Positions 12,706-32,794 of a stretch of 64,000 nt of DNA are shown here, piece after piece. Both the position numbers and the translations under genes were made by a program. Under the pieces are notes generated by a model that saw nothing but the letters and a program-made list of their open reading frames with translations, was not told the DNA's origin and did not search any database. Origin of the DNA: Aldrovandia affinis (lineage: Eukaryota > Chordata > Actinopteri > Notacanthiformes > Halosauridae); assembly GCA_029706075.1 (NCBI GenBank), contig JAINUG010000011.1, positions 1,206,001-1,270,000 of the forward strand, in the 5' to 3' direction. Every line of letters starts with the position of its first letter. The first letter of the stretch is position 1.

Positions 12706-14229
12706 TTACAAAATTGTGGTATTGGAAAGTGATATGTATAAACTTTACTTATTTAAGTTCCTTGTATCTGTTTAATGGGCTATCCTAGTGGTTTGGAGCA
12801 TTTTGGAGACTACAATTTCAACCCACATCACACACTTTAATGCATAGCCTAATGGTCTACTTTATGCTAATGGTCTAATGATAGGGCTTTTATATTTTAA
12901 GAGTACACTACCCAACCATTTCAGTAATTCCATGTACTGATATAGGTGATATGAATGCCTTGGTACACTCATTACTATTTATTTTTAAACGCTGCTAAAT
13001 CTTACACTACTGCTATTGGATTTTACTAGAGAAATACTATGCAAGAGTACACTGCATCATAATATACAGTAGCCTAAATATTTAGTCAATTGGGTGCCGT
13101 TTTTTGTGAGCTTGGAGAAGGTTCTAGAGAGAGAAAAACAATCAATGTCACAGTCCATGTGTAAAAAAACATCTTGGAACCAAACCTACACTGATCATCA
13201 TCAATCCACCAACACATTGGCTCTATTTTTTTAAATAAGGTTTTCTGTGTTAGTATTTTAATCCAAATGCTACCTTGTTGCCCTACACATTAGTGTGAAT
13301 AAGATAAAAATACCACATGCTTATGACACATGGCAAAATACCAACTCATAAATTTAAACCATGCATTGCACTCTGGAGTACTCTGGAGCAGAATATGTTG
13401 TACAGCTGAAAGCCCATTGAGATGCATTGGAAGGACCTGATTTGGGAATTCTGTAAGGAAGAGTGCTCCAGAATTCCTTCTAGGCAATGTGACAATATGT
13501 ACTGAAGGTGGCACTTTTTTTCCCCCCCCACAGCAGGATTCAATGTCTGATGACTTTTTATTGAGTAGATAATGGAAAGGTTGTAACCTTTTGTGTTATT
13601 TGCTATATCACATCATCTTTTAGCTATATTTGGCAAAAAATAACAAGAAACTAGCAGGGGACCACTTACTTTTCACAGCAATGTATGTGGCCTTGATGAA
13701 AATAATGTGCACCACACCTCTTTTCCATACCATGTCACTTTACTCTTGAGAAAAGCGCTTTTAGGAAACTGATACACATGCATGTTAGTTTAGTTTAGTT
13801 TAATATTGCCGCATGATGTTTTGCAATTATGTTCTCCATTTCATTGTAGTGAAAGCAAGTCTCATAACCTGCTCTTCACAAGCCATGGTGCTTTCTCTTA
13901 ATTAAACTTAACAACATTGCCATTTCACTATGGCAAAGGGGGGAAAAAGCTGATGATCGGATTGGCCATAATGAACCTTTCACCACACCCACAGGTAATT
14001 TATTCTTCTTAAACCAAACTCTTTTACAGGTGCGCCACAGGTGCGCTACCATCTCTCATCACAAAACTACTGGAGCAGAGAAGGATATTTCTTAATGCGC
14101 CTTTGTCCTGGATCATCGCTACTGTCTGTGCATTGTGATTTGACAATGAAACTACAGCCCTAAGGGTCTTAAATCTTTCCTTTTAATGACTTCACCTTTT
14201 ACCTTTCATAACAGGAACTAATTTAGCTG
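12706..14229. other. intergenic, no gene recognised
   Basis: AT-rich sequence between ggt5 and its pseudogene copy. No exon-like block was seen. Confidence 0.5.
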
Positions 14230-14734
14230 CCTGCCTTTCCCTGTACTTTTTCAAGAGCTTCTATATCTCTCTTCAATTCAAATTCAATTTCTTTAATGAC
14301 CAGATGACCGTGGTTGGTGGAATTTGCTTTCGGTACAGCATGGTAGGCAAGCTCAGTTCAGCAGCATCAACAACACCACACTACACTTGTAGTGTGGTGC
14401 TCAGAAGTGCACACAGAATTAGTTCTTATAAAGGCATTGTATAACATCAACATAACCTTTCTTTAATTTATACTCAATGCTTTTTTATGCATCTCAGCAT
14501 CCTGTTGGCCTTTTTAATACTGCAGCACAATGCTAAGATCCTGTTAGACTTTTATCAACTACTATTTCCAAGTCTTTTTCCAAATTGAACACATTCTCTT
14601 TGCTCCTCACATAAAATACTTAAATTTGTCTGTGTTAAATTGTTATTTTACATATGCATAACTTTACATTTATCTATATTGAATCTGCCAGGTTTCTGCC
14701 CACCTCTGGATTTTGTTAAAATCATATAAAATCT
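14230..14734 (-). mobile_element. CR1 LINE 3' fragment
   Basis: Plus-strand phrases such as TTTTTCAAGAGCTTCTATAT, CATATGCATAACTTTACATT and TGCCCACCTCTGGATTTTGTT match, with divergence, the minus-strand CR1 at 35860-36210. It is an old, indel-rich copy abutting pseudogene exon 6'. Confidence 0.7.
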
Positions 14735-14762
14735 GTTAAAGTGACAGATGCATGGACAGTTC

Positions 14763-14870
14763 CCACTGGAACTACATATACTCAAAAATATATGCATTCA
14801 TTACTGTAAGTCGCGTTGGATAAAAGCGTCTGCTAAATGGCATATATTATATTATTATTATATTATTCCC
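14763..14870 (+). repeat. SINE-tail insertion inside pseudogene exon 6'
   Basis: About 108 bp with GTAAGTCGCGTTGGATAAAA and GCGTCTGCTAAATGGC, the tail shared with the SINEs, then a TATTAT-rich end. It separates two halves that are contiguous in ggt5 exon 6. Confidence 0.7.
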
Positions 14871-15440
14871 CTGGGAGACTACACAATGCACATCCCCCCA
14901 CCCCCAGCAGGGAGAGCTCTTGTTGGCTTCATCCAGAATGTCATGAAAGGTCAGTTCTCTGCTTTCAAAGAGCTGCCTGCTGATTTAACAGGACATGTAG
15001 GTCTTCCACATCACAGGATCCTCATTTTTCACTGCATTACTCAGCCCAGAGTATGGTACTGATCTCATTTAGATTGGACATTTGCTGAGTATCTGATCGG
15101 GTATATAGAAAGCCATGTTTTCACGTAATTGAACAGGAAAGAACTCTGAGTCAGTGCAAATTTGTGCGGGAAATAGCAAATGGACCATAGCTTCAAAGAT
15201 GGCTGTTTTACATTGGAACTAATGGGGTCCTGTGGGTGGTAACCAAAGAGCATGAGGGTTTATATCCACAGCTCTCTCCTTCCATATGGTCAATCAATCA
15301 ATTACCCGTATCTTTATTTTTGTATAGTTCCATTTACAAAGAGATAATCACACAGCGATTCACAATGGACATTTTCCAGAAGGAATAAAGAAACAGAACA
15401 TTTCTGAAAAATGCCCATATGGGCTTATAAGTCTCCATAC

Positions 15441-17544
15441 TGTGGTGTCCCTAGGGGTTGGGCGACACTCACGGACCTTGCAGAGGGCATAGGCAAGTTA
15501 AATAACCTGGAGGAGGCAGTACCATCTGAGAACTGCCAGTGGAACTGAGGCCCATCTACCCCACTCAGACTCCAACGTCTGGTTATCCTCTCCTGCCAGC
15601 TCCACTGGCTGCGAGATCTCCACCTGGGTGCTAGAATCTTTCACAACAGGTACATGTTTTGCACACTCAAGCTCTTCACTCGCCCTTTCTAGTTCATCCT
15701 GTAGATGGAGCAAAGTTTCTGTTTGGATTTTTTGGACGTCCGGAAAAGAGTTCTCTGTAGCCTGCTGCTGGGCTTCTTTTTGGTCCAGCCTGTCACCCAA
15801 GTCAAGCACTTTTTCTCTCAGGACTGGGAGCTCTTCATTTTTTCCTTGTTCTATTAGTAGCGCTGCAGAGGTTTTTTGCTGAATTACCTGCAAAGCCAGA
15901 ATATTTTCTTTTTGTTTTGTCGAAAAATCCTCTTGGACTCCCTCTGGCTCTACAAGCTGCCCTGCTTGTTCTTTTAGTTGAGTCCTCACCTCTTCCAGCT
16001 GTGCCTCCAGCTCCCGCCTTCCCTCACTCTCCTGCTCTGCTCCAGAATTGCTCTGCCTCAGATGCATGGGTCTCCGCTGCTCTCCTGAGCTCTGCCTCCT
16101 TCTGAGCAAGCCTGGTCTGTACATCCCCCAAGGCCCTGGAATACTCCTCTTTGACCTTGTCCTGGGATTCCTGGATGTCCAGACACTGCGTATGTTTTCC
16201 CTCCAACATCCTGGTTAGGTTCCTCACTTCTTCTAATTCCAGGTTGTGCGCCTCCAAACATTTCACTTCATTGCGAAGAGATGCCTTTTCGTTCTCAAGC
16301 ACCACAGCCATATTCCAAATCTCCCTCAGGGAGCTGTTGTGGTCCTCCAGCAATGTCCCAACAGCCACCAGATGGCGCTCCTCCGAGGCCCCCAACTCAG
16401 TCTTTGTCCTGTCCAGCTCAATCTGGGCATACTTCAGCTCTTGGGCCTCCTGGAGGGTTACTCGCCATCGGTTCTCAACCATGGTAGCCCGTCTCTTGTT
16501 CTTCACCAGGGCTTCCTTTTGGTCAACACAACATTTCTCCAGTTTTCAGATCACTTCATTTTGGCCCTTTATGAACATTTGCGCCTCTCCCAACTCTGCC
16601 TCTAACCCAGCACACTTCTCAGCAATTCTTACTATGCTGCGGTTGTAGCTTACTTGGGTTCTTGTGGCCCTTTTCTCTAGGGGGCACAACAGGGTAGGAG
16701 TGGCTATTTTTCTTTGGACTTTTCCATCTTGTCCTTCCTTTGGGTCCTTCCAGCCATATTCTTCCCTCTCAGAACACTTGCTGGGTTGGTGACCATACTC
16801 CAGGCAGCATACACACCACAGGGCACCACTTTGTGCCAATTGGGCCTGGTCCTTGTCCCAAGCCTCCATGTCTGTGTCCACTGTCCAGTCACCTTCCATC
16901 AGGGTGTCTTTTCCTTTCAAAAATCAAAAACCAAAAACAAATCCCATTCAGTTGCACTACCTCCTCATGCCAATAGGTGATTGGCTGCCTGCATTCTCCA
17001 GCGTATGTGGTGTCCCTAGGGGTTGGGCAACACTCACGGACCTTGCAGAGGGCGTAGGCAAGGTAAATAACCCGGAGGAGCCAGTATTACAAACAAAATA
17101 AAAAAATTTAAACAAATACTGACAAAACACAAAAAAGGGTGGGGTCTTCAGGGGAATTCACAACACAAAGTCCACAATCCTTATATTTGTCGATGTCCAT
17201 AATCCAAGTCCAAATCAAGGTCAGTTCCTCACACAGTCCAAGTCGGTACACAAACAGGGTCCTCAAAACAATCCAATTCCAAACACAATAAGCAATCCAA
17301 AACACTTCTCCCTTCACACTCCAAATCCCACTCCCCACAACCACCAACCTACACCTTCTCTCAGTGTAACACAAACTAGTCCTTTAAATAGGCCTCTAAA
17401 TTGCCTTCAGCTGTCTGTAGTCCTCCGGCTTTACGGGCTTCAGCTGTGGGACTTCAGGCTGCTGCAGTCTTTCCCTCTCCAATGTCTCCCAAGAATTAAA
17501 GAGGCAGGCCGCCATTTCCTCATCCTGCCCCTTAGGATGCCACA
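15441..17544 (-). mobile_element. non-autonomous LTR element with coiled-coil gene
   Basis: Begins TGTGGTGTCC and ends GGATGCCACA (inverted TG...CA ends), flanked by the 4-bp duplication ATAC (15437-15440 and 17545-17548). The right LTR is 17006-17544. The left copy keeps only its first 81 bp (15441-15521, 5 mismatches to the right LTR) and then runs straight into coding sequence, so the rest of that LTR and part of the interior are deleted. The interior (about 15522-17005) carries one minus-strand gene and no protease, reverse transcriptase or integrase. It is inserted in the ggt5 pseudogene. Confidence 0.8.
15522..16899 (-). pseudogene. CCHC-knuckle plus coiled-coil gag-like gene, broken
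   Basis: From ATG at 16899, about 106 bp inside the LTR: an acidic N terminus, then a zinc knuckle CVCCLEYGHQPSKC (C-X2-C-X4-H-X4-C) near residues 29-42. A basic stretch and a long Glu/Leu/Gln-rich heptad region (coiled coil) follow to about 15520. One in-frame TGA lies at 16546-16548 and one frameshift falls between about 16024 and 16124. A zinc knuckle upstream of a coiled coil is the reverse of the usual Gag order. No capsid homology was recognised. It could be a divergent Gag or a host gene fragment carried by the element. Confidence 0.6.
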
Positions 17545-17549
17545 ATACA

Positions 17550-18170
17550 TACAAACATATTTAATAATTTACAGGTGTCTCTACATAATACACATCTAAA
17601 GCAATTTTTTTTTAAAGTAATAAGGAATTTTTTACATCTTCATCAAAAAACAAAGTAATTAGCAAAATAAACAAACTACTTATGGAATGCATTCACGAGA
17701 CTAAGATATTGTTCTTCTATTTCAGGCTTCATAAATAAAGTTTTCAACATAAAAAGCCTTTTTACTGAGAAACCAGTCCAGCTTGTGTTTGTCATCTGAC
17801 CAGAAGACTTTGGGTTGCATTTCAAACATTTTCCCCCCAGATCACATAATAGACATAATTATTCATAATTTGTTCAGTTCTTTGGGTATTGCATTAACCC
17901 TACCTGTTTCAATATAGAAGGGCATTGATTGCATAATCATTTTCCCATCTATTAGTAAGTCTAAAAGCAAGGTCTCTATTCACCCAGTCACAAGCCTTTT
18001 CAATATCAACAAAACATGCAAAAGTTTTGCTCTCATGCGTTCTTGCTCAGATCACCCTAGAAACTGGATAGACATGATCAATACAACCTCTATCTTTACG
18101 GAAACCATTTTGTAGACACCTTGTACACAGTGCCTATGAGATAAATGCCAGTTATTTTTCGAGAACTTTC
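17550..18170 (-). mobile_element. LINE RT fragment next to a Tc1 scrap
   Basis: About 18170-17870, minus strand, reads an RT palm fragment (QNGFRKDRGCIDH, then FACFVDIEKACDWVNRD). At 17720-17830 the minus strand resembles a small piece of Tc1 transposase (LVSSDQKTFW). Both are degraded and short. Confidence 0.5.
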
Positions 18171-19581
18171 ATATGCCTTATGATGCAATATGTTCTCTGG
18201 AGAGAAATGTTAATAATGAAAATCAAACCCAGGAAAAGTGTTTGATTGGAGATCCTAGAGTCCTAGTTGTCTTTTAACTGTATGAGCCATGCTTGGTTAG
18301 TCTTTTCTTTTGACGACAGAATATTTAAACTTTGTATCAGTTTTTTTCCTTCTGTAGAATGCATCTTATAGGTTAATAGAGGAAGAGTTTGCAGAGCAAA
18401 TAAGGTCGAAGATCAACATCACCTTTGCCCACCATTCCTCATATTACAATCTCACTTCCTCCTCGGACAGAATCGTGACCACCCACATGTCAATGCTGGA
18501 CTAGGATGGCACAGCAGTTTTAGTCACCAGCACCATCAACAACATGTGAGTTCTCATCTCTCAATCTCTGACTCTCTCTCATCTCCAAGGACCATATCAA
18601 AGAAGGATCGGCTGGATTACAATGTGACCGGACTTATATAACAAGATATTATCTCTGGGGGTACATACCTAGAGTTTAGTGGGGCATTAAGTGGTTTATA
18701 ACAATTATTGTTAGTTAACTATTAAACACATCCCAAATACATTATATAGTTTAGATGTTTGTCTTTTTTTAACTTATCTGTTGAAAATTTGATATTCTTC
18801 TGTGTCCTATGATATTGTTTGGGGAGTTGCCTGCTTCCAGGTTTAGTGGTAGGACTCAAACCGAGCAGTTTCCTTTCCACTTGAAGGACTGGTTGACAGT
18901 GCTCTACAGCTAGCGCCACCTACACCTAGAGATGGGGTGTGATGGGAAACCGGCCTGTTTCTTTAAGCTCATGACTTACTACTGCCATCAACAGCAGACA
19001 CAAAATCATTCAGTAGGAAGAGTCTCAATAGTTAGACCACCTGACATGGCTGTTTCAGTTATTGCTATAGACATTTTTGTTATTTTGCCGATCAAATGGT
19101 CCCTACTTGAGCCTCCCGTTATTTGGTGGAGTGATGTCATTAGTTTGAATACATCACTTGGTGTAATGATGTCATAGGTTTTCTAGTGAGCAGCCTGTTG
19201 AGTGCCACTGAGTAACTTATTGCAACCTCTCTCCATAGATTTGGCTCCTTGGTGTACTCAAATTGCACAGGGGTCATCCTCAACAATCAACTAGCTGATT
19301 TCTGTGGGAGAGTGGATCACATTTCTGTTGGAAATGTGACAGGAAATGGCATCAACCATGACCAGAACATAATGGACAAAGTTGCCATGCAGCATTTTTA
19401 TCATGATTCCCAATTAAGTCAATTAATTGGCTATTCTTTTTTCTTCACGTTCCTCCTTCACCAGATAGTTCTTGCATAACTTCAAGGTGTGTTTTGGGTC
19501 GTTATCTTGCTAAGGAGTGCCTGATTAGCTGTAATCCATATGGAAGGTGTACTCAAAGTTTTGACTGGTACTGTAGATATA

Positions 19582-20821
19582 CACTGCCCGTCCCAAAAAA
19601 AAGTTACACACTCTAATATTTCATTGGACCGCCTTTAGCTTTGATTACGGCACGCATTCGCCGTGGCATCATTTCGATAAGCTTCTGCAATGTCACAACA
19701 TTTATTTCCGTCCAGAGTTGCATTAATTTTTTGCCAAGATCTTGTATTGATGATGGGAGAGTCAGACTGCTTCTCCAGCACATTCCAAAGATTCTCATTA
19801 GGGTTAAGGTCTGGACTCTGTGGTGGTCAATCCATGTGTGAAAATGATGTCTCATGCTCCCTGAACCACTCTTTCACAATTTGAGCCCAATGAATCATGG
19901 CATTGTCATCTTGGAATATGCCTGTGCCATCAGGGAAGAAAAAATCAATTTTTTCCAGGAAAAACCTGGTCATTCAGTATATTCAGGTAGTCAGCTGACC
20001 TTATTCTTTGGGCACATAACGTTGCTGAACCTAGACCTGACCAACTGCAGCAACCCCAGATCATAACACTGCCCCCACAGGCTTGTACGGTAGACACTAG
20101 GCATGATGGGTGCATCACTTCATCCACCTCTCTTCTTACCCTGATGCGCCCATCGCTCTGGAACAGGGCAAATCTGGACTCATCAGACCACATGACCTTC
20201 TTCCATTGCTCCAGAGTCCAATCTTTATGTTCCCTAGCAAATTGAAGCCTTTTTTTCCAATTAGCCTCACTGACAAGTGGTTTTCTTAAAGCTACACAGC
20301 TGTTTAGTCACAATCCCTTGAGTTCCCTTCGCATTGTGTGTGTGGAAATGCTCTTAATTTCACTATTAAACATAGCCGTGAGTTCTACTGTTGATTTTTA
20401 ACGATATGATTTCACCAAACGTTTAAGTGATCGCCGATCACGATCATTCAAGATTTATTTCCGACCACATTTCTTCCTCGAAGATGATGGTTCACCACTA
20501 TCCTTCCAGGTTTTAATAATGCGTTGGACAGTTCTTAACCCAATTTTAGTAGTTTCAGCAATCTCCTTAGTTGTTTTCTTTGCTTGATGCAGGCCAATCA
20601 TTTGACCCTTCTGAAACAGAATAACATCTTTTCCACGACCACAGGATATGTCTTCCGACATGGTTGTTTAAGAAATTAGAAGCTACTCACTGCATCAGTT
20701 AGGGTTAAATAACTTGTTGCCAGCTAAAACATATTAATCACTGCAGTAATTATCCAATAGAAGGCTCTTACCTATTTGCTTAGTTAAATCCAGGTGGTGA
20801 CTTTTTGGGGGCCAGGCAGTG
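19582..20821 (-). mobile_element. Tc1/mariner transposon, both ends present
   Basis: Starts CACTGCCCGTCCCAAAAAAA and ends TTTTTGGGGGCCAGGCAGTG. These are imperfect inverted ends flanked by TA. The minus strand encodes a degraded transposase: N-terminal helix-turn-helix part with TTKEIAETTKIGLRTVQRI (20661-20455), a WSDESRFALF block with the first catalytic Asp (about 20190), then IWGCCSWSG. Frames are interrupted, so it is inactive. It lies just after pseudogene exon 9'. Confidence 0.85.
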
Positions 20822-20823
20822 TA

Positions 20824-23800
20824 TATATATATGTATGTGTGTATGGCATTCTATGGCATTCTTTTATTTTACACCTGGTCTGCAATCATAGAGCATTTGA
20901 TGTGGAAGAGCCTTGGTCTGCCAGTTACCCTGATGGTGGCTCACCACCATCTTGTCTATTTTAATGGCTTTTCTGATATTGATTATAAAGACTTGTAAAC
21001 ACAATGTAAATCCTTAAGGGACCAGTCTGAGATTAGTCAATAAAGCTTGCCAAATTGTGACCGTGGACCTTTGCCTTAAAGGGGTACTCCCATTGACTTA
21101 AATTCAGCTGATTTCTCTAGTAAAATGTTTTTGTATCATTTTTAACTGGAAGTGAGTCAGTAATCATAATCATTCTTTTAAATTCAAAGCTCATCCCCAT
21201 TAAAATCACCAGCCCAGTCTCTCTGATGTTTACCAGCCTGCATAAAGAGCCTGTTGTTTGCTTTCCACAGCTGAGCCAAAGCTATTTCTGAGCAAAGTTT
21301 CTGCACAGTATAACACATGCTTTTTAGTGGATCCAATTGTTTGTTTCAACTTAATTCAAAAGTTTGTTTTTGTAAGAAAAAAAAATACTTGACCAAAAAA
21401 CAAAAAATGTTGCATCTTGTTCACATTTTCGTCCAGTGTGGTTTCATCTTAAAAACCATTGCTTATTTCGACATATCATGTCCAGAATGAGAAACAACAA
21501 AAAATGTTTCCTTGCCAGTAACTATTCATCAGAGCGAAGTAATTCAAAAGAATGTCAGAATATGTATGCAAACCACAAACCTTGCCTGTGGCTTTTTATT
21601 TCACGTAAACAAATCATTCAAGCCCTTATAACATTTGTGGCTTTCTCATGAGCTGCGGGGAAACAGCGTCTTCATTAGTTTTGAGACTGTGGCACAAGCA
21701 GCCTTATTATATCTCATGGGATTTTCTCATACAAAGAGAAACATTATGCAACCTCATCTATCCTAGGGCTCATGCATCCATCCGCAGGGTCCTAGGAATG
21801 TTGTTTTTCCTTCAAGAGAGAAACAATCCTCACTGGAATTTGTAAGGTAATTTGTGATACACTAAACATACCAAATGAAATGAAACCAATTCTTAAAGCA
21901 TTTCAGTACAGATCACTGAGGAGGGGCTTAAGGCTTTTCTACGAACCACAGCCACCCATAGAGAGCACAGGCGCCAAGTACAAGTTGGAAGCTTTAGACG
22001 TTAAAACAAAAATGATATTTTGAGACACTGACAAATTATCAATAAATTATTTTAATTGTAATTTTCTGGATGGAATTCTAAATGAATACTGCTGCCTGAG
22101 GTTGATTCAGGAGGCAAATCCAGGTAATGATTGTTTTCTTGAAATGTTCACATTTCACCTAAACAAAATATACACCAGAACCTACAAACACTATACCATA
22201 GGCTTTTAAAAGCATCTTTAAGCAGGACACACATAACAGGGGGTCGGGCAGAAGCAGCTGCCTTTTAGGGAGCGGTCTGGGATATAATGTTGTCTTTATA
22301 GCTCTTCTCCAAGGAGAATATTCCACTGACAGCAGTTAATTTGATTATTTCCATCATGCCCCTTCTAGGAGGTACTGTAACATGAACCTACTCTCTATTC
22401 AGTTGTACAAGATGTACATTCTTGGTCAGAGGTGTTCCACAGGCTGCTTACATAACATTGCCTTGGAACTGGGAAGTCATGCATGCTTTCAGCTTTTGTT
22501 CAGCACAGTTTTTTAATACCCAATAGATCATTTAGATCAGCTGTATATTAAAGCTAATCATGCAAAAACTATTCCATTACTGATAACTGGATAATCATGA
22601 CAGTTCTGGAACGGAGTAGGTGAAACGTGAAATATTCATAGTAATGTAAACAGTAACAAACTGGAACCACTTTAACCATCCTATGATTTCTAATGATCCA
22701 GCAAGCAAATTGAAAAAGGGGCTTAAAATAAATATGGAGCACATGCAAACCTACACATTGCCATGAACATATTTTGGTGCTCTAGTGATGAACGTGCATC
22801 CATTTCAGAAAATATGTTGCCTTTGAATAAATTCTGCTGCAAGGCACTAATTGGTCTGACTGTACAGGGAGACACTCTGTACAGCCACTCTGTTGAATAT
22901 ACAGACATATTCTGAATGAGAAATCATACGTATGAGACAGCTGGGGCAAAATGTTTGTTGAATGGAGATTTTTTATTTAAAACTAACCTCAATCAGAATC
23001 CTGGTCTTTCATTTTAAATGTTACATTTTCTTGGCTGCTCAATTAAATTATGGTCACATAAATTATTTCCATGTCTGATCAATACATCATGAAATATTCA
23101 ATGGTCACGTGGACAGACAGCAGTAGGAGCTCAGTTATAATGGTTAATTCAGTGTTCTGGTCCTAAAGCCGCAAGCAAAATACAAAAGCAGTTATATTGC
23201 AGTTACAGGCAACTACTACATTATAGCATAAAATGTGACTACACAAACAAACTGTGACAAAAAATGTTAAAATAACACAAAATACAAATATTTGTTCCAA
23301 AATGTTTAATAACAAGCATGGCATGAGAACAATGTATGTTTTAAAAAAATATATGCAACTTTTTAAAAAATATACTATACATTTACCTCTTCAGTCTTAC
23401 TTGATATTAAACATTAAACTATTCTTCTATGTGTGTCTCGGTCTACAAACAGCATCATGAAGGAATAGAAAAAAAATATTAGAAAAAAAGAAAACAAAAT
23501 ATTTTTCCCAAGGGAACATGGGGAAAAATATGTCAAACATATCCAGTGAACCCACAGTTGAGCCAAAAAATCTGTAATTTCCAATCCGATTTTCATTGAG
23601 AAGATGGAAAGGAAATTTCAGACACACACATTTGATCACAGTTGTGGGGTTTAATTATTTGTTTTAAATTCAGAAACATTTGTAAATGAAAAAAACCTGT
23701 AAATGGAATCTGTGGAAAAGCAGGTAGTAGACCCTGAGATTAAAGTAATGAAGCCTTGTGTTAGCCAGCCATGCTAATGCACAGGATCAAACATTTCCTT

Positions 23801-24300
23801 CATTATACCTGAAAGAGTCAACAACAGATCTATCAGTCTGATGTGGGAGAACAAAAACAGTTGACAGTCAACCTACTGTGAGTATTTAAAATCAAGAGTG
23901 GACTAACCTAATGTTGTCTCTTTTCTTGAACTTTTCTATTCAGAGAACATTTGCATAGTGTCTGTTAAATATTAATGTTGGGTTCTAACTGTACACTGTT
24001 GTTTACCGTGAGAGTCTAAAATGGTGCATATGTGAATGTACACAGTCTGTTAACAGTACCAAGCAGACAGTGCAGTAGTGCTGATTTTATCTAATGAAGT
24101 AAAAATGACATCTGTCACCCCCACATTCGATCTATGGTGGATATATCCAGTGGGAAAAGAATGTGAAGAATGCGATCACGACGCCACCCACGAATATTGT
24201 TTCTCTTAATGATTTATGATAACAATTTATCTCATGCTGTACAGCAAGGATTAAAAAATGCCACTCCCGGAGTTGCAACCTCACTTTGCTTTCAAAAACA
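20824..24300. other. intergenic between ggt5 copy and ggt1
   Basis: AT-rich sequence. No exon, RNA gene or complete mobile element recognised; only short spurious frames. Confidence 0.5.
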
Positions 24301-24341
24301 CAAACTGAATAATAAATAATGTTGATAAAAAAAGTTAATGC

Positions 24342-24347
24342 TTTATT
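24342..24347 (-). promoter_or_regulatory. ggt1 polyadenylation signal candidate
   Basis: TTTATT on the plus strand reads AATAAA on the minus strand, about 290 nt after the ggt1 stop codon. Another AATAAA-like hexamer in this AT-rich stretch could be used instead. Confidence 0.45.
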
Positions 24348-24638
24348 ACAAAATATATATTGAGAGGGAAAATTAGAGGTATTGAAATGGAATGAGTTTC
24401 TTGTTGTCGTTTTCCCCCGGTTTCACAAAACAGGTTAACAATGGAGCAAGAGAACGGCTGGTTCTCCTTAAGGAGGGCACAATCAGATCTCCCTCAAAGG
24501 CACTTGGGACATCACTAATAAAAACAGAGGATGGTTCTGGTTCTGGTTCTGGTTCTGCTTGCTCATGGTGGAGCCGTGTCAGGCCTGGCGGCCCCATTTG
24601 CAGTGGAGTGGCGATGGATGACGCCGATCTCTCTGGGA

Positions 24639-31533
<6,895 letters not shown>

Positions 31534-31559
31534 TTTCCTGCCAAGTGTAGCCAACACAC

Positions 31560-32790
31560 CTCTCAGTCAAGTTTTTTATGGGGAAAAATACAACACTGAG
31601 AGGGCACTCTCCAAGTGGTACTGAGTGGACAGCTGACAAGGCCCCAGTACAGTGACAAATCACAAATTGTCTCTACAATTACATTGTAGTCCACTGCATG
31701 TAGCTGACCTTAGAGATGATTACATGAAAGGCAATCGGATAAATAGGAAACACCTGTGAAAGCCATCCTTCGATTTAATACACCTGAGGACAGTCAAAGC
31801 ACTTATTGAAAGATGACATGAAACATTAAGCTGTGTTGACATAAAAATGAAGAAAATTAAGGATAATGTAGAAGATGGGACTTGGCAGAACACTAGCACC
31901 AGCCAGTCAGTATAGGTAAGGTATAAATACAGAGGCATGGGTGCTTGCAGTAGAATGCCAATTCCAGGTTTTATTTTGGAATACTGCTTCCAGGTCCATA
32001 CGTTTCACTTGAAAGGGAAGCTGGTGCGCATTTACAAGCACAGGGCTGAGGTGGAAACTCATTTTAAAAGTATATATTTAAAAGGTTTTATTTTTATGTT
32101 CAGTATTTTAGGGATGCTGAAGACCGCATGCCAGCAGCCCGAGGTAATGCACAGTTGTGTTTTTGGCATAGTAGGGATGCTATTATCGTCCTGAGGTATT
32201 GTTTTGATTTTATTGTGTTTGTTAACGGTTATCTGCCTCTTAATTCCAGTACAACATTGTGCCGGATGCAAAGAGCCAAGCACTTGGATAAAGTCTTGCG
32301 TGGTATGTTGCAGGCTAACTTGGTTAGAACATTTATTTTATATTGTAAAATGTGCGCATGTGCGCTCACTGTCATTTTTTGGTTTTAGAATGTGAACGCC
32401 AATTACCGTTTATTTGTAGATCTATATTTTAGCCATTGTTTTTATTTGAGAACATTGTGTATTTTACCTTTATTTTTTAAAATTTTTTTACTTTTGAAAA
32501 ACTAACATTTTATATCTGTCTCTTTTAGATATTTCCGGTATTATGAATAGTGGCGGCTTTTCTGAGACATGGGAGCAGTGCTTTGATGTTTTTTTGGATA
32601 TGGTGCACTTAACGTGTGGTGACTTCCTTTGGAATCTTATTTTAATGTTTGGTTGATTTTGCACTACTTTGCTGTGATTCACATCACGGTCTCCTTGTTG
32701 CCTCTGGTTGGCAGCCCTACCTTGATATTACTAGCCTATCTGTCATTTTCTTCTGGCTGGTTGGTTTTATGGTTCTGCTTTAATCAATTT
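31560..32790. other. upstream of ggt1, unassigned
   Basis: Should contain the 5' untranslated region and promoter of ggt1. No TATA box or CpG-rich core could be assigned. 31937-32790 has short open stretches without family resemblance. Confidence 0.4.
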
Positions 32791-32794
32791 CATC

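Larger units (their letters stand above)
14735..19330 (+). pseudogene. tandem ggt5 pseudogene (exons 6', 8', 9')
   Basis: Partial second copy of ggt5. Exon 6' (14735-14949) repeats 7737-7851 but is broken by about 108 bp of inserted sequence (about 14763-14870) carrying a SINE-type tail. The homology continues more than 100 bp into the following intron (14950-15060 versus 7852-7965), so this is a genomic duplication and not a retrocopy. Exon 8' (18358-18545) aligns with 10059-10243 and has an in-frame TAG where the parent reads Asp-Glu-Asp. Exon 9' (19239-19330) has the same 92-nt length as parent exon 9, but its donor GT has become GA. Exons 7' and 10'-12' were not found. The region also holds an LTR element, a LINE RT fragment and, downstream, a Tc1 copy. 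Confidence 0.85.

Noticed and set aside
16151-16648. Long plus-strand open frame (about 165 codons)
   Set aside because: Antisense shadow of the minus-strand coiled-coil gene of the LTR element, whose heptads and zinc knuckle are clearly the coding sense.
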